A stretch of DNA of 64,000 bases from assembly GCF_000317555.1 (NCBI RefSeq), contig NC_019745.1, positions 3,472,001 to 3,536,000 of the forward strand, in the 5' to 3' direction. A model generated the notes under the pieces. The model saw nothing but the letters and a program-made list of their open reading frames with translations, ran no database searches and was not told where the DNA came from. This DNA is from Gloeocapsa sp. PCC 7428 (lineage in GTDB: Bacteria; Cyanobacteriota; Cyanobacteriia; Cyanobacteriales; Chroococcidiopsidaceae). Positions 36,116 through 42,560 of this stretch are shown here, one piece after another (within the stretch, counting starts at the first letter, position 1; each line of letters begins with the position of its first letter). The translations under genes and the position numbers were made by a program.

Positions 36116-36652
36116 ATGGCACGCGAAGCGCAGTTAGTACCTATGAATATAGGTAGCGGCAGAACAGTTTTTGTAAAAGTACCTGCAAAAGTCATCGATT
36201 ATTTTGGAATGGAAGCGGCGGTTGTTGCAGGTACTACAACGCAAACTAATAGAGAAAGACGGGCACATACTAGAAAAAGGTATGTAAAAGATCAATTATC
36301 AGGAACTACCGAGGCTACGCCGGTCGCTGTTGGTGTAGCGCGATGGGTGGATGTAGGAGGACGTAGCAGAAGAGGCAGAGCGCAAGGAAAGCTTATTATT
36401 GTTCCTACTGAAATCCCGCACAATCCAAATGATTTAAGCAGAGGATATCGAATGGTTAGTTTGCGTGTACCTGGAAACGCAACTAATTATTCTATCGCAA
36501 TGTGGATTAATACAACATTTACAACGCATAAGCCAGCCTATTTCCTAACACCGTCAAAACAGAAATATCCTGTTGCAGTTCCTAACGTAGCAGATCCTAA
36601 TCCAGGTAATCGGGATGGAGTACCGACGGCTCCAGCAACACCTAATCCATAA
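36116..36652 (+). CDS. Cassette protein 8, candidate shell/nucleic-acid-contact protein
   Basis: A 178-residue protein. A very basic stretch near 45-60 (NRERRAHTRKRYVKDQL) and a second one near 85-95 (GRSRRGRAQGKL) stand before a beta-rich half (RMVSLRVPGNATNYSIAMWI) and a Pro/Asn tail. Basic arms followed by a beta domain occur in small shell proteins that touch nucleic acid. It has its own good AGGGA site. I do not recognise a family; the candidate capsid role is speculation from composition and position. It overlaps the next gene by one base (TAATG). Confidence 0.5.
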   Translation: MAREAQLVPMNIGSGRTVFVKVPAKVIDYFGMEAAVVAGTTTQTNRERRAHTRKRYVKDQLSGTTEATPVAVGVARWVDVGGRSRRGRAQGKLIIVPTEIPHNPNDLSRGYRMVSLRVPGNATNYSIAMWINTTFTTHKPAYFLTPSKQKYPVAVPNVADPNPGNRDGVPTAPATPNP

Positions 36653-37161
36653 TGTCAGTTTGGGACTTATCTACTAGGGAGAATTGGGAGTTAATTTTAA
36701 GTGAAAGGCGGGTTGCTCAAAGAATCCCCAATTCTAGCTCGGCACAATACGAGTATAAATACATCCCGATTTCTCCCATATACACTAATCCTAATTCGCA
36801 TACACTGCTTGTCGGCACATACAGTGAAACTGCTTTACCTTACTGGTTTTTAGGCGCTAGAGCATCGCAATATTTGTACGTTTCACCGAGCGACGACTAT
36901 CGATTTATTAGCGGTGTTCAGGCATCCGACATAAAGCGCGTTGGGCTTAATCGACTAACGCTAATTAAGTTTGAGGATTACGGCGTTTTACCTTATGTAT
37001 TGCAATTGGAGATTCCTTACTGGCTAGAAGATATTTATGTAGAAGTATGGGAGTATCAAGATATTATCACGACTGAAATTGAACAAAAATTGCTAGATAT
37101 TGAATCGATACTTAGTGAAGTAACTGCTGATTTAGAAGATATAAAACGCAGATTGAATTAA
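36652..37161 (+). CDS. Cassette protein 9, unknown function
   Basis: A 169-residue protein, aromatic-rich and beta-like in its first 135 residues (YEYKYIPISPIYTNPNSHTL; FLGARASQYLYVSP), ending in a short coiled coil (TEIEQKLLDIESILSEVTAD). Such a C-terminal coiled coil suits trimerisation or anchoring of a spike. No family is recognised. It is coupled to protein 8 by a TAATG overlap and lies 8 bases before protein 10. Confidence 0.55.
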   Translation: MSVWDLSTRENWELILSERRVAQRIPNSSSAQYEYKYIPISPIYTNPNSHTLLVGTYSETALPYWFLGARASQYLYVSPSDDYRFISGVQASDIKRVGLNRLTLIKFEDYGVLPYVLQLEIPYWLEDIYVEVWEYQDIITTEIEQKLLDIESILSEVTADLEDIKRRLN

Positions 37162-37169
37162 TAAAAATT

Positions 37170-37499
37170 ATGCTCAATAATGTTGAATCGATAAAAACGG
37201 CAAGAGAATTGCTTCTACCATTCGACCGTGCTAGTAACCGTCGAGTAGTTTTAAACTCTAATACGTCTACGCAAGTAATGCCAACAAATTTAAATAGAGC
37301 TTACATGGTAATTACAAATACTACTAATGAGCCTGTTACTTTATTACTGGGTGAAGGCAATGCAGAACTAAATCGCGGCATTATTCTTACAGCGCGAGGT
37401 AGTAGTTTTGAAATAACGCAAAATAATTTGTTTGTAGGTAGAATTGCGGCTATTGCAGCTAGTGCCGCTGAAATTTCTGTTGTTGAATGTAGTTTTTAG
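37170..37499 (+). CDS. Cassette protein 10, beta-sandwich protein related to protein 11
   Basis: A 109-residue protein. The central part (NRAYMVITNTTNEPVTLLLGEG, then ILTARGSSFEI and GRIAAIAASAAEISVVE) aligns in pattern with the next gene's product. Both read as the same small beta-sandwich in which an N-x-T/S turn, an LG element, a Gly-Ser/Tyr-Glu turn and a G-x-I strand recur. Proteins of this pattern occur in phage structural regions. It lies 8 bases after protein 9 and 9 bases before protein 11. Confidence 0.65.
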   Translation: MLNNVESIKTARELLLPFDRASNRRVVLNSNTSTQVMPTNLNRAYMVITNTTNEPVTLLLGEGNAELNRGIILTARGSSFEITQNNLFVGRIAAIAASAAEISVVECSF

Positions 37500-37508
37500 T
37501 AAGTTAAT

Positions 37509-37826
37509 ATGCCCTTAAATAATCCTTCTATAATTTCTTCATCAACTAGTACAACAGTTACTCGCGCTACGATCGCAGTTCCTAGCGATATTACAGTTGC
37601 ACAAATTCTTGTAGCAAATAACGCAGCACGCAAAGGATTAACCTTGTGGAATAACTCGACAGGTAATGTATTTATCGAGTTAGGCGCAGCACCGACAGCT
37701 TTAGCTTATAGCGTGCGATTAAGTCCTGGCGGATACTATGAATTGCCTTACCACTACACAGGAGAGATTCAAGGACTGTGGGACGCTGCGGGAGGAACAG
37801 GAGTATTAGTTAGAGAGTTTGTCTAA
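37509..37826 (+). CDS. Cassette protein 11, phage-type beta-sandwich structural protein
   Basis: A 105-residue protein with the pattern RKGLTLWNNSTGNVFIELGA, then VRLSPGGYYELPYHYTGEI and GLWDAAGGTGVLVREF. I have seen this pattern (RKG...NNS...LG...PGGYYELP...G.I.GIW) in small proteins of tailed-phage structural modules, so this is the strongest virion-type hint in the cassette. It is a diverged paralogue of protein 10. The stop overlaps the next ATG (TAATG). Confidence 0.7.
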   Translation: MPLNNPSIISSSTSTTVTRATIAVPSDITVAQILVANNAARKGLTLWNNSTGNVFIELGAAPTALAYSVRLSPGGYYELPYHYTGEIQGLWDAAGGTGVLVREFV

Positions 37827-38440
37827 TGCCTTTGTATTTACCTTCAGAGCCGATTGCTCAATCAGTCATTGTTTCAACGACTCCACCTAACAATCCAGTT
37901 ATTAATCAAACACTGTGGTGGAATCCTGATGAACAGATGCAATGGTTCTGGAATGGCACTTATTGGTTAAGTACTATTCTTTACAGCCATAATTCCCCTC
38001 TTTTAACTTTGAATTCTACTAGTACATCACAAGTACCTTTTCAGTTTGCTGGGAATTACAACCTTTTCTTAGAAAGATTTAGAGTTGCAGGAAGGCTTGA
38101 GGCTGAGATAAGTCCTGGTTCTAGTGGAATTGACTCTAATATTAATTATTGGTCTTTTAATTTGAGAAATATTATAGGGGGAAGTGCATCATTTATAATA
38201 CCTGGAACCGAATTTTCTATGCAGGGAAGAACTTATAATGGAAGTTTTAAAAATGTATTTTTAACATTGCACAACATAAACACACATCTTATTGCTGCTC
38301 CTAACGGAAATGACCCTGATAACAGCAATGAATTAGGGCGTGGAATAGCTTTCGGCTGGAATAAATTTGGCAGTGTGCCTAATATGGCAATAACTATGTT
38401 TACTGCTCAATGTCGTTTTGCTCGCCCCTATTTCTCATGA
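37826..38440 (+). CDS. Cassette protein 12, fibre-like protein
   Basis: A 204-residue protein. The start has a short motif typical of fibre or adhesion proteins (PPNNPVINQTLWWNPDEQMQ, then WFWNGTYWLS), where Trp-rich strands frame an NGTYW turn. The rest is beta-rich and Asn/Gly/Ser-rich (about 60-200). It probably sits on the particle surface and contacts the host. It is coupled by TAATG to protein 11 and by ATGA to protein 13. No enzymatic motif. Confidence 0.6.
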   Translation: MPLYLPSEPIAQSVIVSTTPPNNPVINQTLWWNPDEQMQWFWNGTYWLSTILYSHNSPLLTLNSTSTSQVPFQFAGNYNLFLERFRVAGRLEAEISPGSSGIDSNINYWSFNLRNIIGGSASFIIPGTEFSMQGRTYNGSFKNVFLTLHNINTHLIAAPNGNDPDNSNELGRGIAFGWNKFGSVPNMAITMFTAQCRFARPYFS

Positions 38441-38934
38441 ATAAATTAAGAATTTCTTATTCTATCTTAGGCAATCCTTGGCTCATTCATTACAATCGTG
38501 GTAGCGAGAATAACCCTATGTGGGCAACACTTCCTTTTAATCCATCGACTAAAAACTTTGAGCCACAATCGGAATTAGACCAAATATTATTAAACGAAAT
38601 TCAAGCTTTACCCGAATGGGAAACGCTTGATTTAAGCGATCGCCCTCCATCGAACGATTCAACTGTAGCAGAGCCTAATTTTGCAGGGCTAGCAGCAGCA
38701 GTCAGAGATACACCAGTATTTGGTAAAGCTTATATGGCATCTAAGTCAAATTCAGATATACTGAGCGCTTTAAGCTTTTTTATGTCAGCACTTAATACAA
38801 ATGTTTTTACAATTCAAGACCTAGAGTTTGCTTTAAAGGATTTGCAACGGGCGTTAGGAAGTATTTGGTCACAAGAAGATAGCGACTTTATTAATTTATC
38901 ACTTCAAAATAATGGCTTTGGTTTCCAGATTTAA
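38437..38934 (+). CDS. Cassette protein 13, last gene of the module, unknown function
   Basis: A 165-residue protein. I start it at ATG 38437, which overlaps the stop of protein 12 (ATGA); an in-frame ATG at 38410 lies deep in the previous gene. It is helical with a conserved-looking end (FTIQDLEFALKDLQRALGSI). It could be a chaperone for the fibre-like protein that precedes it, a common arrangement in phages, but no family is recognised. It overlaps a convergent small membrane-protein gene by 4 bases. Confidence 0.55.
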   Translation: MNKLRISYSILGNPWLIHYNRGSENNPMWATLPFNPSTKNFEPQSELDQILLNEIQALPEWETLDLSDRPPSNDSTVAEPNFAGLAAAVRDTPVFGKAYMASKSNSDILSALSFFMSALNTNVFTIQDLEFALKDLQRALGSIWSQEDSDFINLSLQNNGFGFQI

Positions 38935-39137
38935 TCTTTGTTTTTTAAGTGATTATCAATTAGTTTATTAATCAACTCGCGTTCAGCTTTTTCGCTTTCG
39001 CAAAATTCTTTCCACAGACCTTTAATTAGAAATACAGCAATTAATCCGAGAACCGACCATTCAAGTAATCCAGGTAGTGATTCAGGTGGATTAGTGATTG
39101 TATCGGGCTGATTAGGAACTTCAATAAGAGTACTCAT
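38931..39137 (-). CDS. Small single-helix membrane protein, possible holin
   Basis: A 68-residue protein with one hydrophobic helix (LLEWSVLGLIAVFLIKGLW, residues 24-42), a short acidic N-terminus and a charged C-terminal helix. The size, single membrane helix and place beside an endolysin gene fit a holin or spanin-like lysis protein. It is on the opposite strand from the endolysin, so it needs its own promoter in 39138-39253. The lysis role is inferred. Confidence 0.55.
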   Translation of the reverse strand: MSTLIEVPNQPDTITNPPESLPGLLEWSVLGLIAVFLIKGLWKEFCESEKAERELINKLIDNHLKNKD

Positions 39138-39253
39138 TTTTTATAAATAGATTGATTTCTTATTCTTCAAGTATCCTCAACGCGCACAACTAATAGGCAA
39201 AATCAGCAACAAGTTTTTGATGAAAAGATTTGCTTTAATACGTAACAATACGA

Positions 39254-40099
39254 ATGAGTACACTAGGTCAGTACAGGAATTGCTCTACTACTGGAATTGC
39301 AAGTTTTGATTTGCAGCTAATTCACCAGATACAGCGGATTGCACCAGGCGTGTTGCATCGCATTAATCATCCGCGCATTCAGTTTAAAAAAGCAGCGCAT
39401 CCGTATTTACAAGCACCTGCGGCGATCGCACTGGTGAAGGCTGTAGAAAGCGCGCCTGGTGATAAACCGATTGAAATTGAAAGCTGCTACCGCACAATAG
39501 GTCAGCAGTTGATTTTATATAATCATTTCCTAAATAAGCGCTGCGGTATTCCTGCTGCTGCTCGCCCTGGCGATAGTAATCACAATGGCGCGTTAGCGAT
39601 CGATGCACGCGATTACTTTTGGTGGCGACCTTATTTAGAGCGATTTGGTTGGGATTGGCTCGGCTCGTTCGACCCGCCGCACTTTGATTTCAAGGGCGCT
39701 GGAACTAAGGATATGCGCTGGTTATCAATCAAGGCATTCCAGCAACTTTACAATTTCAATAATCCTAAAGCGCGAATTGCTGAAGATGGTAAATGGGGAA
39801 TTCAAACTCAATTAGCTTTGCAATCAGTGCCGGAAACTGGGTTTAAAAAAATTCCTGGAGTGGTGGACCCGCAGCGACCGCCAGAAGTCAACTTAGCAAG
39901 ATTTTCGTCATTACGCGAGGGTATGAGTGGAAGCGCGGTGATTGTTTTGCAGCAACGGCTTAAAAAAGCAGGATTTGCAATCGAAGCCGATGGGAAGTTT
40001 GGACCCAAGACACTGGCGGCAGTGAAGGAATTTCAGAAAAAAAAAGAATTGGTAGCAGATGGTACTGTCGGGATTCAAACTTGGCAAGCTCTCTCTTAA
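39254..40099 (+). CDS. M15-type peptidoglycan endopeptidase (endolysin) with two peptidoglycan-binding domains
   Basis: A 281-residue protein. Residues about 45-155 form a VanY/M15 zinc peptidase domain: the SCYRTIGQQ segment, then SNHNGALAIDARD (zinc His and Asp near 111-118) and FDPPHFDF with the third ligand His near 144. Two PG_binding_1 repeats follow: about 160-195 (FQQLYNFNNPK and DGKWGIQTQLAL) and 215-280 (VIVLQQRLKKAGF and DGKFGPKTLAAVKEFQ). There is no signal peptide, so release would need a holin. This is the clearest evidence that the element makes particles which leave by lysis, or that it remodels the wall during entry. Confidence 0.9.
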   Translation: MSTLGQYRNCSTTGIASFDLQLIHQIQRIAPGVLHRINHPRIQFKKAAHPYLQAPAAIALVKAVESAPGDKPIEIESCYRTIGQQLILYNHFLNKRCGIPAAARPGDSNHNGALAIDARDYFWWRPYLERFGWDWLGSFDPPHFDFKGAGTKDMRWLSIKAFQQLYNFNNPKARIAEDGKWGIQTQLALQSVPETGFKKIPGVVDPQRPPEVNLARFSSLREGMSGSAVIVLQQRLKKAGFAIEADGKFGPKTLAAVKEFQKKKELVADGTVGIQTWQALS

Positions 40100-40549
40100 T
40101 CACTCGCCTAGTTCTTTGATGATCGTTTCCATTAACTTATCTAATTCTCCCAACCACTCACTTTTTAATGAAACTAAATTAAAACGACACTTGTATTTTA
40201 AGTGGTTGATTTCTAAAGCAATTCGCAAGCACTTTTGTTTGTTGCGTGTTGCTTTTTTGTATCTGGGTGAAGCAAAATCAAGATTAACTAGTGATGAGTA
40301 ATAGCGCCACTCTAGAAGTGAGCTAGTCTCTCCTAGTTTAACCAACATTAATTCTGTTCTATTATTAATATTCAGCTTGCTATAAGAAGTGCGTAAAGAT
40401 TTACTAACCGTTTTTTGGGAAACACCGATTAATTCTGCTATTTTGCGGTTTGAATATCCTCTAGCAACAAGCGTTGCTATCTTTTCTTCTTGTGAAGTTA
40501 GCTCCAGGCGACCGTCCTGGTCGCACTGCCAATTACTATTTGCCATCAA
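40100..40549 (-). CDS. LuxR-type HTH regulator with a novel C-terminal domain (copy A)
   Basis: A 149-residue protein. The first 70 residues are a GerE/LuxR helix-turn-helix (LTSQEEKIATLVARGYSNRK, then IAELIGVSQKTVSKSLRTSY). The C-terminal 75 residues (NKQKCLRIALEINHLKYKCR and SEWLGELDKLMETIIKELG) match the end of the next gene's product, so the two are paralogues that share an extra domain I do not recognise. There is no receiver domain. It is the last gene of a leftward operon (41396 to 40100) and converges on the endolysin gene with no spacer. Confidence 0.75.
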   Translation of the reverse strand: MMANSNWQCDQDGRLELTSQEEKIATLVARGYSNRKIAELIGVSQKTVSKSLRTSYSKLNINNRTELMLVKLGETSSLLEWRYYSSLVNLDFASPRYKKATRNKQKCLRIALEINHLKYKCRFNLVSLKSEWLGELDKLMETIIKELGE

Positions 40550-40570
40550 TTCTTCAATCGCCTAGAATTA

Positions 40571-40993
40571 TTAGCTCAATTCTTGAATAATTACATTAAT
40601 AATTTCGTCTAATTCCCGTTGCCATTCGCGCTTTGAGCTAATCCATACACTATCGCAGCGAAATTTTAGTTTGTAGATAGCGTTAACAATGCGCAATCGC
40701 TTTTGTTTGTAAAATAACTCATCCCTGTATTGAACTGGTGCCGAATTAATATCGATTAAAGAAGATTTGTAGGTAACTTTTCCTAATCTGGGTTGTTTTT
40801 CTAAATAAAGCCGTAGTTCGCCTTTATTTCTAACACCAAATTTCCGATAAATTCTTCCTAAGTGATAGTGAACGTTAGGCACTGAGTAACTCATTTCGCT
40901 GGCAATTTCAGCAGCAGTATAGCGAGCATAAATCAGACGCGCTATTCTTTTTTCTGCTGAGGATAATGCTGCTAGAGTTTCTTCCATAAACAT
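40571..40993 (-). CDS. LuxR-type HTH regulator with a novel C-terminal domain (copy B)
   Basis: A 140-residue paralogue of the downstream gene. The N-terminal helix-turn-helix reads LSSAEKRIARLIYARYTAAE, then IASEMSYSVPNVHYHLGRIY. The C-terminal domain has KQKRLRIVNAIYKLKFRCDS and REWQRELDEIINVIIQELS. The recognition helices of the two copies differ, so they should bind different sites, while the shared C-terminal domain could join them as a heterodimer. Its start overlaps the stop of the upstream gene (TAATG). It probably controls late or lysis genes. Confidence 0.75.
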   Translation of the reverse strand: MFMEETLAALSSAEKRIARLIYARYTAAEIASEMSYSVPNVHYHLGRIYRKFGVRNKGELRLYLEKQPRLGKVTYKSSLIDINSAPVQYRDELFYKQKRLRIVNAIYKLKFRCDSVWISSKREWQRELDEIINVIIQELS

Positions 40994-41193
40994 TAGTCAT
41001 AGTCGAAGTTTTCGGATATATATTCTACTAGTTTTTTATCTGATAATTTATTGAGTTTTTCGTAAGCACGGCGGCGCAGTTCTGTTGCCCAGTCGGTTGC
41101 TGCAACGCCAGTATATCGGGCGAGTTCTTTGCAGGCAATAGCGAATGCTATGGCTATCCAGATTGTTGTATAGGAGGCTTTGAGTTTATTCAT
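40993..41193 (-). CDS. Small protein of the leftward operon, unknown function
   Basis: A 66-residue protein with a mildly hydrophobic first helix (TTIWIAIAFAIACKELARYT) and a charged second half. It overlaps both neighbours (ATGA upstream, TAATG downstream), so it is coupled in the four-gene leftward operon. No family recognised. Confidence 0.55.
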   Translation of the reverse strand: MNKLKASYTTIWIAIAFAIACKELARYTGVAATDWATELRRRAYEKLNKLSDKKLVEYISENFDYD

Positions 41194-41396
41194 ACAAATA
41201 GCGTCCAGCGGTCGTCAATTACGCACCAGCCGTACGTTTCTAGACGAATCTTATCAAAGGTTGATATTTTATCTTTAATAGTGCTGCAATTTCCAAAATG
41301 GATTACATCGATGTGTGCTGATAATTCCGCATTCGGATCGTATCCACGAATCACAGCTATTCCTGTCATGAGTCGATCTATTTTGGTGATTTTCAT
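41190..41396 (-). CDS. Small protein, first gene of the leftward LuxR operon, unknown function
   Basis: A 68-residue, beta-like protein (KITKIDRLMTGIAVIRGYDP near the start; WCVIDDRWTLFV at the end). It opens the operon of four overlapping genes that ends with the two LuxR-HTH proteins. The spacer upstream holds the divergent small-RNA promoter. No family recognised. Confidence 0.5.
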   Translation of the reverse strand: MKITKIDRLMTGIAVIRGYDPNAELSAHIDVIHFGNCSTIKDKISTFDKIRLETYGWCVIDDRWTLFV

Positions 41397-41429
41397 TTGA
41401 AGGCGATCGCCTTTTTCAAAACTTATGGC

Positions 41430-41567
41430 TATAATAACGGCGGATCGCGCTTGTAAACCCTAGTGAATAACGGTTGGGACAAACAACGAGCGATCCGTAC
41501 AACAGCTTTCCACACTCTCCTTTTTACTCAGGCATGAACAAACCCCCGCTAATCAGTGGGGGTTTTT
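41430..41567 (+). ncRNA. Candidate small RNA with nested stem, CU-rich single strand and intrinsic terminator
   Basis: TATAAT at 41430-41435 is a consensus -10; transcription would start near 41442. The predicted 127-base RNA has an outer stem CGGATCGC / GCGATCCG (41441-41448 with 41490-41497). Inside it, TTGT/ACAA and AACC/GGTT pairs are nested in order. A single-stranded CCACACTCTCCTTTTTAC stretch follows (41511-41528), then a strong terminator (41541-41567). No reading frame uses it. The CU-rich part could pair with purine-rich ribosome-binding sites. The -35 is weak. The structure is read directly; the RNA's existence is inferred. Confidence 0.55.
41541..41567. terminator. Strong intrinsic terminator, usable on both strands
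   Basis: AACCCCC (41541-41547) pairs with GGGGGTT (41558-41564), followed by TTT. The opposite strand also has a T-containing tail (TTTGTT), so it can end the CxxC protein gene at 41571 as well as the small RNA. Confidence 0.85.
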
Positions 41568-41570
41568 ATG

Positions 41571-41810
41571 TCAAAAATCGTCACTCTCATCAAAATCTCT
41601 GCTCCTTTTTATAGCCACCCATAATTCCCCTTCACCTCGGCACTCGTCACATTCAACACCATCAATGTTTAGATCTATGTCCCACGGGTTAATTAGGAGC
41701 CTGCCGTGTCCGCCACACATAGGGCAGTCGAACAACTCAAAATCATAGGCAAGATGGTCTGCTTCGTTGATTTGGTTTAGGCGAAATATTTTTGTGTTTG
41801 AATTACTCAT
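41571..41810 (-). CDS. Small zinc-finger-like protein (two CxxC pairs)
   Basis: A 79-residue protein with CPMCGGHGR (near 29) and CDECRGEGE (near 54). These are two C-x-x-C-x-G-x-G knuckles like those of DnaJ-type or small phage zinc proteins, separated by an acidic loop (PWDIDLNIDGVE). It should bind one zinc. Similar small proteins in mobile elements are thought to be DNA- or protein-binding accessories; no function is assigned. It ends at the terminator at 41541. Confidence 0.7.
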   Translation of the reverse strand: MSNSNTKIFRLNQINEADHLAYDFELFDCPMCGGHGRLLINPWDIDLNIDGVECDECRGEGELWVAIKRSRDFDESDDF

Positions 41811-41917
41811 TTTGAAGATTGTAGTTATTTTGCGACTTTAAATCGCTTAATATCGCGTGCCGATGTCGCAGATGATGACGGGAATTAGCGCTCCTTTCTG
41901 GACGATGATTTTGATCA

Positions 41918-42181
41918 TTATTCAACCTCGTTTAATCGCTCTATCAGATTATCAGCCACTAATACAGCCAAATCTGGGATGTCGTAACCAGCCATGATGG
42001 ATTCAACTAACTCTTTTGGAGTCCGTCCCATTACGAAGGGATTAGATAGCAATCCTTGAAGCGCCAGCGCTGCAAATAACTCGCGCTTCGTCAAACCGAT
42101 TTCTGACATCGTTAAATTACCGTCGCCATCCAGATAAGGGAAGGCACTCTCGTTTCCTGAAGTGGTCTTTTTAGTAAACAT
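41918..42181 (-). CDS. Small phage-type protein, unknown function
   Basis: An 87-residue acidic protein. The segment LTKRELFAALALQGLLSNPF (residues 30-49) is typical of a small protein family seen in phage early regions (FAAxALQGLL). It starts at 42181, just beside the iteron block, which could hold its promoter and operator. It runs in the same direction as the CxxC gene 107 bases downstream. Function unknown. Confidence 0.65.
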   Translation of the reverse strand: MFTKKTTSGNESAFPYLDGDGNLTMSEIGLTKRELFAALALQGLLSNPFVMGRTPKELVESIMAGYDIPDLAVLVADNLIERLNEVE

Positions 42182-42267
42182 TGCTACTCCTGTACTGAAA
42201 AAGTTTTATTTGCAATTAAAAGGCTTGTTGACAGGTCTATATCAGACTGATGTACAAAAAAAGGGCG

Positions 42268-42560
42268 AAAAAGCTAAAATCCTCGACAGTCTCGACAGTT
42301 GGCTGAAACCTATACACAGAGGGAGTTTTGCTGTCGAGAATGCCCTCGACAGTTGCTCGACAGTCTCGACGTTTTTTACATTGCTTAACATTTAGATCCT
42401 CCAAATGACCAAAGTTCGTTACTCACAATGAAGTTTTGTAAAAAGCGTCGAGGATTTTCAAACTGTCGAGGGATTCTCGACAGTTTCTCGACACCTCCTA
42501 AGCCTTGTCAGACAAGCAATACAGGCAAACTGTCGAGACTGTCGAGGATTTTAGCTTTTT
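42268..42560. repeat. Iteron block bounded by 33-bp perfect inverted repeats, candidate replication origin
   Basis: Bases 42268-42300 are repeated exactly as the reverse complement at 42528-42560 (33 of 33). The octamer TCGACAGT occurs at 42283, 42292, 42346, 42357 and 42477 on the plus strand, and at 42462, 42529 and 42538 on the minus strand: eight perfect copies within 265 bases, plus near-copies at about 42331, 42366 and 42487. The right arm contains the stop codon of the DUF3987 gene. Iterons beside a helicase/primase-like gene are typical of an origin. The block also lies upstream of the 42181 gene and could serve as an operator. Confidence 0.75.

Noticed and set aside
41571-41810. DnaJ-type chaperone fragment
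   Set aside because: Only two CxxCxGxG knuckles in a 79-residue protein; no J domain and only half of the DnaJ zinc motif count.
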